Assembly (NCBI GenBank): GCA_020848615.1
Contig: JADLHW010000160.1
Coordinates: 1-59,922 of the forward strand
Length of the DNA: 59,922 nucleotides
Direction: 5' to 3'
Origin: Thermoleophilia bacterium
Lineage (GTDB): Bacteria; Actinomycetota; Thermoleophilia; Miltoncostaeales; Miltoncostaeaceae
The translations under genes and the position numbers were made by a program. The first letter of the stretch is position 1, and every line of letters starts with the position of its first letter. The notes beneath the pieces were generated by a model that worked only from the letters and a program-made list of their open reading frames with translations, was not told the DNA's origin and ran no database searches. Positions 1 to 10,692 of this stretch are shown here, in pieces.

Positions 1-779
<779 letters not shown>

Positions 780-1670
780 CTAGCTGAGGGCATCAGCACC
801 GGCCACCACTTCCAGGATCTCCTGGGTGATCGCGGACTGCCGCGCCCGGTTCATCGCCAGCGTCAGGTCGTCGATCAGGCTTCCGGCGTTGTCGGTCGCG
901 TTCCGCATCGCGGTGCGGCGGGCCGCGTGCTCCGCGGCGGCGCTCTCGAGCATCGCCCGGTAGATGGTGGTGTCGATGTACGTGGGGAGCAGCTTCGCGA
1001 GCAGCTCCTCCGGGGCGGGCTCGAAGATCGCCAGCGAGCGCGACGGCTCCTGGTCCTCCCCGCCCTCCTCGACCACGCGGGAGCGGTCCACGGGGAGCAG
1101 CTGCTCCACGGTGACCTTCTGCTCCATGATCGACTTGAAGGCGTTGTAGACGACCATCACCCGGTCGACGCGGCCCTCGACGAACTCGTTCACGACGTAC
1201 TCCGCCACCTGCGCGGCGTCGGCGAAGGTCGGGCTGCTGGACAGCCCCTCGAACGACTTCGCGACCGACTTGCCGCGGAACCGCAGCGTGCCGGCGCCCT
1301 TCTTGCCGACCGCGACGTACACGACCTCCTCGGCGCCGGCCTCGGTGAGCTCGTCCGCGACGCCGAACCCGGCGCGCAGGACGTTCACGTTGAACGCGCC
1401 GGCGAGGCCGCGGTCACCGGTGACGGTGATGACCGCCGCGCGGGTCACGGCCTCCCGGTCCTCCAGCAGCGGCAGGCCGGAGAGGTTGCCGCTCTGGCGC
1501 GCCGCCTGCGACATGAGGCGGCGCATGGAGGACGCGTACGGGCGCAGCGACTCGATCGACTCCTGGGCCCGCCGGAGCCGCGCCGAGGCGACGAGCTCCA
1601 TGGCCCGGGTGATCTTCCGGGTGCCGCGCACCGACTCGATGCGGCGCTTGATGTCCCTGCTGCTGGCCAT
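780..1670 (-). CDS. atpG: ATP synthase F1 subunit gamma
   Basis: Central rotor shaft of F1, 296 residues, the usual family length. The N-terminus (SSRDIKRRIESVRGTRKIT) and the C-terminal LTLAMNRARQSAITQEILE helix are both diagnostic; together they form the coiled coil that turns inside the alpha3beta3 ring. It starts 19 nt after the atpA stop and precedes atpD, the canonical HAGD order. Confidence 0.98.
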   Translation of the reverse strand: MASSRDIKRRIESVRGTRKITRAMELVASARLRRAQESIESLRPYASSMRRLMSQAARQSGNLSGLPLLEDREAVTRAAVITVTGDRGLAGAFNVNVLRAGFGVADELTEAGAEEVVYVAVGKKGAGTLRFRGKSVAKSFEGLSSSPTFADAAQVAEYVVNEFVEGRVDRVMVVYNAFKSIMEQKVTVEQLLPVDRSRVVEEGGEDQEPSRSLAIFEPAPEELLAKLLPTYIDTTIYRAMLESAAAEHAARRTAMRNATDNAGSLIDDLTLAMNRARQSAITQEILEVVAGADALS

Positions 1671-1689
1671 GGCTGCCCTCGACCGGCCG

Positions 1690-3243
<1,554 letters not shown>

Positions 3244-3286
3244 TGTGAACCTTTCTCGCGGGCGGAAATTCGGAGCGGGAGCCGGG

Positions 3287-3841
3287 CTAGGCGGCGGACA
3301 CCGCGGAGTCGACGGGCGCCTGGGCCATGCTGCGGCGGAGGTCGTCGAGCTTCTGGCGCAGCGACGCGTCGAGCACGAGCTCGCCGACGCGCAGCACGAT
3401 GCCGCCGACGATGTCCGGGTCGACCTCCTCGGTGAGGTCGACGGCCAGGCCGGTCTGCGTGGTGATGCGCTCGACGATGCGGGCGCGCAGGCCGTCGTCC
3501 AGCGGCACGGCCGTGAGCGCGTGCACGTCGATGCGGCCGGCGGCCGATGCGACGCGCTCCGCGTATGCGGCGTTGATGCCGGCGAGGTCGGCCATGCGAC
3601 CCCGGTCGAGCAGGAGCTGGAGGAAGTTGCGGACGAGCGGGTGCGCACCCTCGGCGAGGGTCGCGACCGCGGCCTTCTTGGCCCGCGTCTCGACCTCGGG
3701 GTTCACCAGCACGCTGCCGAGCTCGGCGTTGTCCGCCATCGCCTCGGCGAAGGCGCCGAGGTCCCGGCGCACGTCCTCGACGGCGCCGCCGTCGATGGCG
3801 GACAGGTGCAGGGCCTCGGCGTAGGTGGTCGCGACGCTCAT
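3287..3841 (-). CDS. atpH: ATP synthase F1 subunit delta
   Basis: Peripheral-stalk delta (OSCP) subunit linking F1 to the b subunit, 184 residues. The helical N-terminal domain begins [14 protein letters not shown]. The C-terminal [21 protein letters not shown] motif is the family signature (GG(I/V)..RVGD..(I/L)D). It lies 10 nt after atpF and upstream of atpA. Confidence 0.97.
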   Translation of the reverse strand: MSVATTYAEALHLSAIDGGAVEDVRRDLGAFAEAMADNAELGSVLVNPEVETRAKKAAVATLAEGAHPLVRNFLQLLLDRGRMADLAGINAAYAERVASAAGRIDVHALTAVPLDDGLRARIVERITTQTGLAVDLTEEVDPDIVGGIVLRVGELVLDASLRQKLDDLRRSMAQAPVDSAVSAA

Positions 3842-3851
3842 CCGGTTCCCC

Positions 3852-4397
3852 CTACTGCTTCAGGGCCGTGAGGTCGGCGGAGTCGATGGCCTCCTCGATG
3901 AGGCGGCGGTGGTCCGCATCGGTGAGGGACCGCCCCGAGACCTTCTCGGCGGCGGCCATGGCCAGCTGGACGACGTCGTCGCGCAGACCGGACGCCGCGG
4001 CGCGGGTCTGTGCGGTGACCTGCTGCTCGGCGTCGGCCAGCACGCGGTCACGCTGCTCCTGCGCCTGGGTCACCAGCGCGGCGCCCTGGCGCTCGCCCTC
4101 CTTGCGCGCCTGCTCGCGGAGCTGGTCCGCCTCGCGACGCGCGTCGGCGAGCTGGGTCTTGTAGTCGTCCAGCAGCGCCGCCGCCTCGTCGCGGCTGCGC
4201 TCGGCGTCCTCGATGCTCTGGGAGATCTCGGTGCGGCGCTTCTCGATCGCCTCGCCGACCGGCCCGAAGACGTACTTCTTCAGGATCAGCAGGCAGAGGC
4301 CGAACGTGATGAGCGTCCAGATCATCAACCCCGGGGAGGGGTCGAGGAGGACGTTCTCGCCTACGACGACGTGGACGTCGGTGAGCGGGGTGCCCAT
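3852..4397 (-). CDS. atpF: ATP synthase Fo subunit b
   Basis: Membrane-anchored peripheral stalk, 181 residues. One transmembrane helix at about residues 24-43 (LMIWTLITFGLCLLILKKY) is followed by a long charged, alanine- and glutamine-rich helix, the dimerising stalk. The C-terminus contacts delta. Only 3 nt separate it from atpE, so the two are almost certainly co-translated. Confidence 0.97.
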   Translation of the reverse strand: MGTPLTDVHVVVGENVLLDPSPGLMIWTLITFGLCLLILKKYVFGPVGEAIEKRRTEISQSIEDAERSRDEAAALLDDYKTQLADARREADQLREQARKEGERQGAALVTQAQEQRDRVLADAEQQVTAQTRAAASGLRDDVVQLAMAAAEKVSGRSLTDADHRRLIEEAIDSADLTALKQ

Positions 4398-4400
4398 GTC

Positions 4401-4670
<270 letters not shown>

Positions 4671-4683
4671 TCAGTGCTACGGG

Positions 4684-5568
4684 TCAGTGGGGCGCTTCCA
4701 TCGCGTAACCGATGTACACGCCGGACAGCAGGGCGAAGATGAACGCCTGGAGGCCTGCGACCAGCACCCATTCGAACACGTAGAAGAAGAGCGCGAACGG
4801 GATCGCGACCGCACCGATGACGCTCCCCACCAGGACGGCGAAGCCGCCGGCCATGATGATGAGCAGGTGACCTGCGAGCAGGTTGGCGAACAGACGCACC
4901 GAGAGGCTCACGAGCCGCAGCAGCAGCGAGAGCACCTCGATGACGAAGATGAAGGGCTTGACGGCGCCGGGGGCGTCCGGGATGAGCGTCTTCACGTAGC
5001 CGCCCACGCCGTGCGTCTGCACGCCCACCACCAGCGTCGCCAGGAACGTGATGCTGGCGAGGGTGAGCGTGACGTTGATGTTGGCGGTGGCCGCGTACAG
5101 GCCGAGGTCGGGCAGGCCGCCCGGGAAGGTGTCGGCCTCGTGGGACATCGGGAGCGGGATGAAGCTGATGAGGTTGTTCACCGCGACGAACAGGAACAGC
5201 GTCGCGAGGTACGGGAACCAGCGCGGGATGCCCCGCTGGGGCAGCGTCTGGTGCGCGACCTGCTTCTCGACGAACTCGTAGGCCATCTCCACCACGTTCT
5301 GACCCTTGGTGGGGCGCGTCCTGAGACCGCCGCGCACGACCAGGATGCCGCCCACGCAGAGGATCACCGTGGTGATCAGCAGGTAGATGACGGCCTTGTT
5401 GATGGAGAGGTCGATGGGGCCGAGCTTGAGGTCGAACCAGTAGGGGTCGACCTTGAACTCCAGCGAGGGGTCGAAGTCCTCGGCCTCGGCCGCGGCGGCG
5501 AATGCCGGCATCGTGAGCAGGGCGAGGGCGGCGGCCATCACGGCCCCCCAGACGGCGCGTCGCGTCAT
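4684..5568 (-). CDS. atpB: ATP synthase Fo subunit a, with signal-peptide-like N-terminus
   Basis: Stator channel subunit, 294 residues. The essential arginine is Arg225 in SLSVRLFANLLAGH, facing the c-ring carboxylate. Residues 1-27 (two arginines, then an alanine/leucine stretch ending AFAAAAEA) look like a cleavable signal sequence before an acidic linker, longer than in enterobacterial AtpB. The ATG at 5568 is chosen because it overlaps the stop of the upstream atpI-like gene in an ATGA junction. Confidence 0.95.
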   Translation of the reverse strand: MTRRAVWGAVMAAALALLTMPAFAAAAEAEDFDPSLEFKVDPYWFDLKLGPIDLSINKAVIYLLITTVILCVGGILVVRGGLRTRPTKGQNVVEMAYEFVEKQVAHQTLPQRGIPRWFPYLATLFLFVAVNNLISFIPLPMSHEADTFPGGLPDLGLYAATANINVTLTLASITFLATLVVGVQTHGVGGYVKTLIPDAPGAVKPFIFVIEVLSLLLRLVSLSVRLFANLLAGHLLIIMAGGFAVLVGSVIGAVAIPFALFFYVFEWVLVAGLQAFIFALLSGVYIGYAMEAPH

Positions 5569-5990
5569 GAGTCGGTGGTGGCTCCGGTCGGGGGGGTCTT
5601 GCGCTCGTTCATCGCGAACAGGAGCGCGCGCCCCATGAGGTCGAACGTGAACGCCGCCAGGAACACGAAGGCGGCGGTGATCGCCATGGCCTCCGATACG
5701 CGGAGGGCGACGACGAAGAGGATGATCGCCGTGATCCACGCGCGGGCCATCAGCGAGATGCCGGCCACGCCCACCGCCGCCGTGGGGGAGGTGCTGAGCG
5801 AGACCTTGCTGGTGAAGAGCGACAGCGACCAGTTGCCCAGCCACAGCCCGATGCCCATGAGCCAGCCGCTGAAGGGGCCGCCCGCCAGGAGCACGATGGG
5901 GAGGGCGACCACCGCGACCACGGTGCCCAGTACCGCCGCGATGAACGGCAGCGCGCCCTCCTTGGGAGAGGGGTAGACGCCGCTATTCAT
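5565..5990 (-). CDS. atpI: AtpI-like small membrane protein
   Basis: A 141-residue, strongly hydrophobic protein with four predicted membrane helices (about residues 17-40, 43-60, 78-98 and 101-128). It is first in the ATP synthase operon and coupled to atpB by a 4-nt overlap. AtpI proteins are poorly conserved helpers of c-ring assembly, so the name rests mostly on position and topology. A GGAG ribosome-binding site lies about 6 nt before the ATG at 5990. Confidence 0.65.
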   Translation of the reverse strand: MNSGVYPSPKEGALPFIAAVLGTVVAVVALPIVLLAGGPFSGWLMGIGLWLGNWSLSLFTSKVSLSTSPTAAVGVAGISLMARAWITAIILFVVALRVSEAMAITAAFVFLAAFTFDLMGRALLFAMNERKTPPTGATTDS

Positions 5991-6085
5991 CGGTGCTCCG
6001 GCTGTTTGCGGGGCCAGGGACGAGTCGGGTCTCCTCAGGGCACGGAAACGATGCCGACGGCGCCCAGTGCCGCGCGGCGGGCCGG

Positions 6086-6091
6086 AGTATA
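6086..6091 (-). promoter_or_regulatory. Candidate -10 of the ATP synthase operon promoter
   Basis: On the minus strand this reads TATACT, one base from the sigma-70 consensus, in an otherwise very GC-rich 197-nt gap. It would start transcription near 6079 and give a leader of about 90 nt before the atpI-like gene. No convincing -35 is seen. Confidence 0.4.
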
Positions 6092-6163
6092 CCCATGGGG
6101 GCACGGGGTCGTGCGGCCTCGCCCGGTTGTGCGAATGCCCACTTTGAGGGATGGCCGTGCGGC

Positions 6164-6182
6164 CCTGCGGCCAACCCGCAGG
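6164..6182 (-). terminator. Candidate terminator after the wecA-like gene
   Basis: A perfect 7-bp stem (CCTGCGG/CCGCAGG) with a 5-nt loop lies 6 nt beyond the wecA-like stop codon. No T-tract follows, as is common in high-GC genomes. Confidence 0.35.
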
Positions 6183-6187
6183 AGGCG

Positions 6188-7321
6188 TCAGGGGCGCCCC
6201 ACACGCACGTCCCGCTCCTGGGATCGCGAGGCGCGGCCGTCCCGGACGATCTTCACCACCGGCGTGTTCCGCCACTTGAGGATCTCGAGGACGTAGACCA
6301 GGTACACGGCGGCGATCACCGCCAGCAGGCCCGACGCCGCGATGACCAGGGCGCCGCCCAGCAGCAGGCTCCCGTCGTCGGCGCGGTACGGCACGAACCG
6401 GATCGCCATGGCCACGCCGCCCATGAGCAGGCACCAGCCGTACAGGGCCAGCACGGTCTTGCGCTGCCCCCAGCCGATCGTGAAGAAGCGGTGGTGGAAG
6501 TGGCTGCGGTCGGCGGAGTACACGGGCCGCCCGTGCTTGATGCGCTTGAGGATCACGAACGACGTGTCGAGGATCGGGATCGCGAGCACCAGCAGGGGCA
6601 GCAGCAGCGCGACGGCGGCGGCGCTCTTCATGACGCCGCTCACCGCGACCCCGGCGACCATGAACCCCAGGAACATGGAGCCGGTGTCCCCCATGAAGAC
6701 GCGCGCCGGGTGGAAGTTGAACACCAGGAACGCGGCGCACGCCCCGAAGATCGAGGCGGCGAGCACCGCGGGGTCCGCCCGGTTCAGCGACGCGGCGATC
6801 ACGGCGAAGTTCAGGGCGGCGAGCCCCGCGACGCCGGCGGCGAGCCCGTCCATGCCGTCGATGAAGTTGATCATGTTCACGATCGCCACGAACCAGACGA
6901 CCGTGACCGGGTACTCGGCGGCGCCGAGGTTGTGGACCCCCACGATGGGCAGCGTGATGTGGTCGATGGTGAGGCCCGCCGACACCGGGATGGACGCGCA
7001 CGCCAGCTGGCCCGCCAGCTTGACCATGGGGTCCAGGCCGAGGATGTCGTCGATGGTCCCCACCAGCGCGACGAGCACCGCACCCACGATGAGCGCCCGG
7101 GCCTGCGCGTCGTGGGGCAGGTAGTACAGCGTGGGGACCAGCACCCCGGCCATGATCCCCAGGCCGCCCAGGCGCGGGGTGGGCCGCGTGTGGATGCGCC
7201 GGCCGGAGGGCTGGTCGAGCGCCCCCACGCGCCGCGCGACGACGGACGCGAGCGGGGTGGCGGCCAGCGCCACCAGTGCGGCGGCGATGGCGCAGAAGAC
7301 CGGTATGAGTGTGGTCGTCAT
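6188..7321 (-). CDS. wecA: Undecaprenyl-phosphate sugar-1-phosphate transferase (WecA/TagO/MraY family)
   Basis: Integral membrane enzyme that moves a HexNAc-1-phosphate from a UDP-sugar to a polyprenyl phosphate, the first step in teichoic-acid-like, O-antigen-like or arabinogalactan linker synthesis. It has 377 residues and about 11 membrane helices. Family motifs: Asp91-Asp92 in GTIDDI, NMINFIDGMDG (149-159), FMGDTGS (209-215) and the HFHHR loop (274-278) typical of WecA/TagO rather than MraY. Position upstream of atpI matches Actinomycetota. Donor sugar cannot be read from sequence. Confidence 0.92.
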   Translation of the reverse strand: MTTTLIPVFCAIAAALVALAATPLASVVARRVGALDQPSGRRIHTRPTPRLGGLGIMAGVLVPTLYYLPHDAQARALIVGAVLVALVGTIDDILGLDPMVKLAGQLACASIPVSAGLTIDHITLPIVGVHNLGAAEYPVTVVWFVAIVNMINFIDGMDGLAAGVAGLAALNFAVIAASLNRADPAVLAASIFGACAAFLVFNFHPARVFMGDTGSMFLGFMVAGVAVSGVMKSAAAVALLLPLLVLAIPILDTSFVILKRIKHGRPVYSADRSHFHHRFFTIGWGQRKTVLALYGWCLLMGGVAMAIRFVPYRADDGSLLLGGALVIAASGLLAVIAAVYLVYVLEILKWRNTPVVKIVRDGRASRSQERDVRVGRP

Positions 7322-7408
7322 GGCGCCGGGTGTCCCCTCGTACCCGCGGCGATCCGGTCGCGGGTGACCATCGGTGCGGCGGCGGTGGCCGTCGCACGTG
7401 GATGGGCG

Positions 7409-7414
7409 ATTCTA
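7409..7414 (-). promoter_or_regulatory. Candidate -10 for the wecA-like gene
   Basis: TAGAAT on the minus strand, overlapping the stop codon of the preceding dehydrogenase gene. It would give a leader of about 80 nt. No good -35 is visible, so support is modest. Confidence 0.3.
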
Positions 7415-8239
7415 GATCGGGGCGCGGTCCCCTGCCGCTCGCCGGGTGCGATGCCGGTGCAGCAGGCCCGCCACCGCCACCAGCAGGCCGCGCGGCACCA
7501 CCCTCGCGGCCGCCCGGCTGGCGTGCGCCACCAGGCCGGTGGCGGCCACCGGGCGGCCCGCCTCGAGGGCCCGCCAGGTGGCGCGCACCACCGACGTCGC
7601 GTCGTCGATGGGCAGGATCCACGGCCAGCCGCCGCCCTCCCCGGGCCGGGCGCCCTCCCGGGTGATGACCTCCGAGAACTCGGTGGCCGTGGGGCCCGGG
7701 CACACGGCGACCACACGCACCCCGCTGCCGGCGACCTCCCCGGCGAGGGCCTCGGCCAGGTGCAGCCCGAACGCCTTGGTGGCCGCGTACGTGGCCATGT
7801 ACGGCACCGGCTGGAACGCCGCCGCGCTGCTCACCACCACCAGGCTCCCCCGCCCCCGGGCGAGCATCCCGGGCAGGGCGTGGGCGGCCAGGTCGGTCAC
7901 GGCGAGGCAGTTCAGCCGCACCATCCGCCCCTCCCGTTCCCGGTCGAGGCCGGCGAGGGAGCCCAGCGAGCCGAACCCGGCGTTCAGGACCGCGACCTCC
8001 AGGGGCGCCTCGTCCATCGCCGCGCGGCACGCGGCGAGCCCGTCGTCGGTCGCCAGGTCGCAGGCCAGCACCCGCACCGGCACGGCGTGCCGGTCCCGGC
8101 AGAACGCCGCGACCTCCTCCAGCCGGTCAGCCCGGCGGGCGACCAGCAGCAGCGGGTGGCCGCGCTCCGCGAGGGACCGCGCGTACGCCCGGCCGAGGCC
8201 CGCCGAGGCCCCGGTCACGAGCGCCGCGCCGCGGCTCAC
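7412..8239 (-). CDS. Short-chain dehydrogenase/reductase
   Basis: Classical SDR of 275 residues with a Rossmann fold: TGASAGLG (9-16), NAG (86-88), Ser in VVSSAAA (about 138) and Tyr151/Lys155 in YAATK. The family oxidises or reduces alcohols and ketones with NAD(P); the substrate is unknown. Its ATG overlaps the upp stop (ATGA), so it is translated from the same message. The C-terminal tail is arginine-rich. Confidence 0.88.
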   Translation of the reverse strand: MSRGAALVTGASAGLGRAYARSLAERGHPLLLVARRADRLEEVAAFCRDRHAVPVRVLACDLATDDGLAACRAAMDEAPLEVAVLNAGFGSLGSLAGLDREREGRMVRLNCLAVTDLAAHALPGMLARGRGSLVVVSSAAAFQPVPYMATYAATKAFGLHLAEALAGEVAGSGVRVVAVCPGPTATEFSEVITREGARPGEGGGWPWILPIDDATSVVRATWRALEAGRPVAATGLVAHASRAAARVVPRGLLVAVAGLLHRHRTRRAAGDRAPI

Positions 8240-8871
8240 GGCGCGTACATGCGGTCGCCGGCGTCCCCGAGGCCCGGGACGATGAAGGCCTGCTCGTTGA
8301 GCCGCTCGTCCACGGCGGCCACCGTGACCTGCACGTCGGGGTGGCGGGTGGCGAGGTGCGCGAGGCCCTCGGGCGCGGCGATGATGCCCGCGAGGTGCAT
8401 CGACGCCGGGCTGTGCTTGCGGATCTCGTCGAGGGCGTCCGCGGCCGACCCGCCGGTGGCGATCATCACGTCCAGCAGGATCACGTCCTCACCGGAGAGG
8501 TCGTGGGGCACGCGCTCCAGGTAGACGTGCGGGCGGTGGGTCTGCTCGTCGCGGGCCATCCCCAGGAAGCCCACGCGGGTGCCCTCCGGCAGCAGCGACA
8601 GGGCGGGCTCCAGCATCACCAGGCCCGCCCGCAGCACCGGGATGACGGTGAGCCGCCGGGCCATGCGCGTGACATGGGCGGTGGCGAGGGGCGTCTGCAC
8701 CGTGCCGCCCTGGGCCGCGAGATCCTGGACGGCCTCGGCCAGCACCAGCCAGGTGAGGGCCACCGCGGTGCGGCGGAACTGGGAGATGGGCGTGCGGGAG
8801 TCGCGGAGGACCGCGAGGTGCTCGCCGACGAGGGTGCCGCGCGCGACGCGCGGCGCGAGGGGTCCGGGCAT
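8236..8871 (-). CDS. upp: Uracil phosphoribosyltransferase
   Basis: Pyrimidine salvage enzyme converting uracil and PRPP to UMP. It has 211 residues, the usual size. The PRPP loop is at about residues 130-142 (VILLDVMIATGGS), and the C-terminal uracil-binding region ends FIVPGLGDAGDRMY, the family hallmark. upp just upstream of the atp operon is also the Bacillus arrangement. The start codon lacks a strong ribosome-binding site, so the N-terminus could shift slightly. Confidence 0.96.
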   Translation of the reverse strand: MPGPLAPRVARGTLVGEHLAVLRDSRTPISQFRRTAVALTWLVLAEAVQDLAAQGGTVQTPLATAHVTRMARRLTVIPVLRAGLVMLEPALSLLPEGTRVGFLGMARDEQTHRPHVYLERVPHDLSGEDVILLDVMIATGGSAADALDEIRKHSPASMHLAGIIAAPEGLAHLATRHPDVQVTVAAVDERLNEQAFIVPGLGDAGDRMYAP

Positions 8872-8903
8872 GGCGGGCAGGCTACCCCGTGGGACGGGAC
8901 CGG

Positions 8904-9689
8904 TCAGTCGTCCTCCCCGGCGGGCCCCACCAGCGAGAAGTAGCCCCCCACGGGGTCGACGACCACCGCGATCCGGCCGAACGGCGTGTCGAAGGGCTCC
9001 ACCTCCACCGTGCCGCCCAGCTCCCGGACGTGCCCGACGGCGTCGTCGGTGTCGATGACCGAGAAGTAGCTCATCCAGTGCGGCGGCACGTCATCGGGCC
9101 ACAGCTCGTTCATCTGCAGCACGCCGGCGACCGGCCCGTCCGGACCGGTGAGCATGGTGTAGCCGCTGCCGCCCTCCAGGTCGTGGGCACCCACGCCCAG
9201 CAGCTGTGCGAAGAACACGGCGGCGGCGTCGCGGTCCCGGGTGGCGAGCTCGCTCCACGCCATGGCGCCGGGCTCGTCGCGCACGCGGGCGCCGATGTGG
9301 CTTCCGGCCTGCCACAGGGCCACGGGGGCGCCGGTGGGGTCGGCGATGAGCGCCATGCTGCCCACCGCGGGCACGTCGTAGACCGGCACGAGCAGCCCGC
9401 CGCCCAGGTCCTCCACCCGTGCCGCCGCCGCCCGCACGTCCGGCACGTTGAGGTACACCAGCCACGCGGGGGGCTCCCCCGCCGCCCGCCGCTGCTCCGG
9501 CATGGCGAACACCGCGCACACCTCGCGGCCGTCGAGGGTCATGGTGTTGTAGGTGCGGTCGCTGCCCGGCACCGGGTTCGCGGTCCAGCCGAACAGGTCC
9601 GTGTAGAAGCGCGTGGCCGCGTCCAGGTCGGGCGTCGCCATGTCCGCCCAGCACGGGGCGCCGGTGGCGTAGCTCGTGATCTCTGGCAT
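8904..9689 (-). CDS. Tandem VOC (glyoxalase-fold) domain protein
   Basis: 261 residues with two vicinal-oxygen-chelate modules (about 5-125 and 135-255). Each begins with a membrane-free beta strand pattern (PCWADMATPDLDAATRFY; MAWSELATRDRDAAAVFF). The architecture resembles mycobacterial CFP30B-like proteins. A GGAGGTGA ribosome-binding site lies 4 nt before the ATG. Whether it is an enzyme or a binding protein is unclear. Confidence 0.88.
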   Translation of the reverse strand: MPEITSYATGAPCWADMATPDLDAATRFYTDLFGWTANPVPGSDRTYNTMTLDGREVCAVFAMPEQRRAAGEPPAWLVYLNVPDVRAAAARVEDLGGGLLVPVYDVPAVGSMALIADPTGAPVALWQAGSHIGARVRDEPGAMAWSELATRDRDAAAVFFAQLLGVGAHDLEGGSGYTMLTGPDGPVAGVLQMNELWPDDVPPHWMSYFSVIDTDDAVGHVRELGGTVEVEPFDTPFGRIAVVVDPVGGYFSLVGPAGEDD

Positions 9690-9741
9690 CCGTCACCTCC
9701 GGGGCGGCTGAACGACCCGGCGAGCGTACCCGCCGGATGGG

Positions 9742-9747
9742 TACGGT
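9742..9747 (+). promoter_or_regulatory. -10 hexamer implying a leaderless start
   Basis: TACGGT (TANNNT) ends 7 nt before the ATG at 9755, so the transcript would begin at or within a base of the start codon. The surrounding GTACCC/GGGTAC inverted repeat (about 9726-9746) overlaps it. Confidence 0.35.
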
Positions 9748-9754
9748 GCCGTGC

Positions 9755-10234
9755 ATGGACAACGGATGGACATTGGTGCGGTGGCTCCACCTCGGCGGGG
9801 TCTCGGTGTGGCTCGGGGGGATGATCTTCCTGGGCGCGGTGGTGATCCCGGTGGTGCGCGCCCACGGCGGCCTGCAGGCCTCCCGGGCGCTGGTGACCGC
9901 GGTCGCCCGGCGGTTCGGGATCATCGGCGGCGCGGCCTATCTGCTCATTCTGGTCACGGGCTTCGGCCTGCTGGACCACCGGGGCATCAGCCCCTCGGAG
10001 CTGCCGGACAGCGAGTACGGCCGCCGGGTGCTCATCAAGCTCATCCTGCTGCTGCTGGTGGGCGTCGTGGTGCTCGCGCACTCGTGGATCCAGGGCCCGC
10101 GCCTGCGCCGCGCCGAGGCGGCCGCCGACGACGCGGCCACCCGGAGGTGGAAGATGGTGGGCGGGCTCATGGACGGCTTCATGCTGCTCGCCACGCTCGC
10201 GACGCTCTGGCTCGCGGCGTCCCTGGTGGGTTAG
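9755..10234 (+). CDS. Four-helix membrane protein (CopD/DUF4149-like)
   Basis: 159 residues from ATG 9755, with hydrophobic segments near residues 10-32, 47-66, 88-107 and 131-152. The HLGGVSVWLGGM pattern in helix 1 resembles CopD-like and DUF4149 membrane proteins. An upstream ATG at 9737 is possible, but the hexamer TACGGT argues for 9755. It converges on a cupredoxin-like gene with a 4-nt overlap of the two stop codons, so a link to copper is tempting but unproven. Confidence 0.7.
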   Translation: MDNGWTLVRWLHLGGVSVWLGGMIFLGAVVIPVVRAHGGLQASRALVTAVARRFGIIGGAAYLLILVTGFGLLDHRGISPSELPDSEYGRRVLIKLILLLLVGVVVLAHSWIQGPRLRRAEAAADDAATRRWKMVGGLMDGFMLLATLATLWLAASLVG

Positions 10235-10692
10235 CGCCGCCCCGCCGCGGCCCGCCGCCTGCGCTCCAACGACGCCGCCGGCTGGGCGCGCGCCTCGATG
10301 ACGGCCGTCATCCCGAACCGCTCGTGGGACAGCGCCGGCCCCTCGAAGAGCGAGCACCAGATGCGGTGCCGGCCGGGCGCCAGGGTGGCCACCAGCTCCC
10401 CGGAGGACCGGGGCGCGAGCGCCACGGTGCGCCGGACGCCGGAGGCGTCGACGATGGCGAGGTCGTGGTCGTCCATCCCGCGGTTGTAGACCTGGATGCG
10501 CACCTCGCCCGCCGCCACGACGCGCCGGGACGGCCGGACGCTCCACTCCGTCTCGTCCACCGCGAGCTGCGTGGGCAGCGCCACCGGGGGCGGCAGCGTC
10601 GTGCGGTGGATGCGGGGCGCCGCGACCGCCGACCCGGCGGCCGCCAGGGCCAGGCCCATCAGCGCGGCCGATGCCCGCCGGGCGCGCCTCAC
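10231..10692 (-). CDS. Secreted cupredoxin-like protein
   Basis: 153 residues with an N-terminal signal sequence (about 1-25, RRAR followed by an alanine-rich core and AVAAP). The single beta-sandwich domain keeps an H-C-H-M set that fits a type 1 copper site: His76 (DDHDL), Cys113 (IWCSL), His123 and Met128 (SHERFGM). The GTG start overlaps the DUF1501 stop by 4 nt (GTGA), so it is the last gene of that operon. Copper binding is inferred from ligand spacing. Confidence 0.72.
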   Translation of the reverse strand: MRRARRASAALMGLALAAAGSAVAAPRIHRTTLPPPVALPTQLAVDETEWSVRPSRRVVAAGEVRIQVYNRGMDDHDLAIVDASGVRRTVALAPRSSGELVATLAPGRHRIWCSLFEGPALSHERFGMTAVIEARAQPAASLERRRRAAAGRR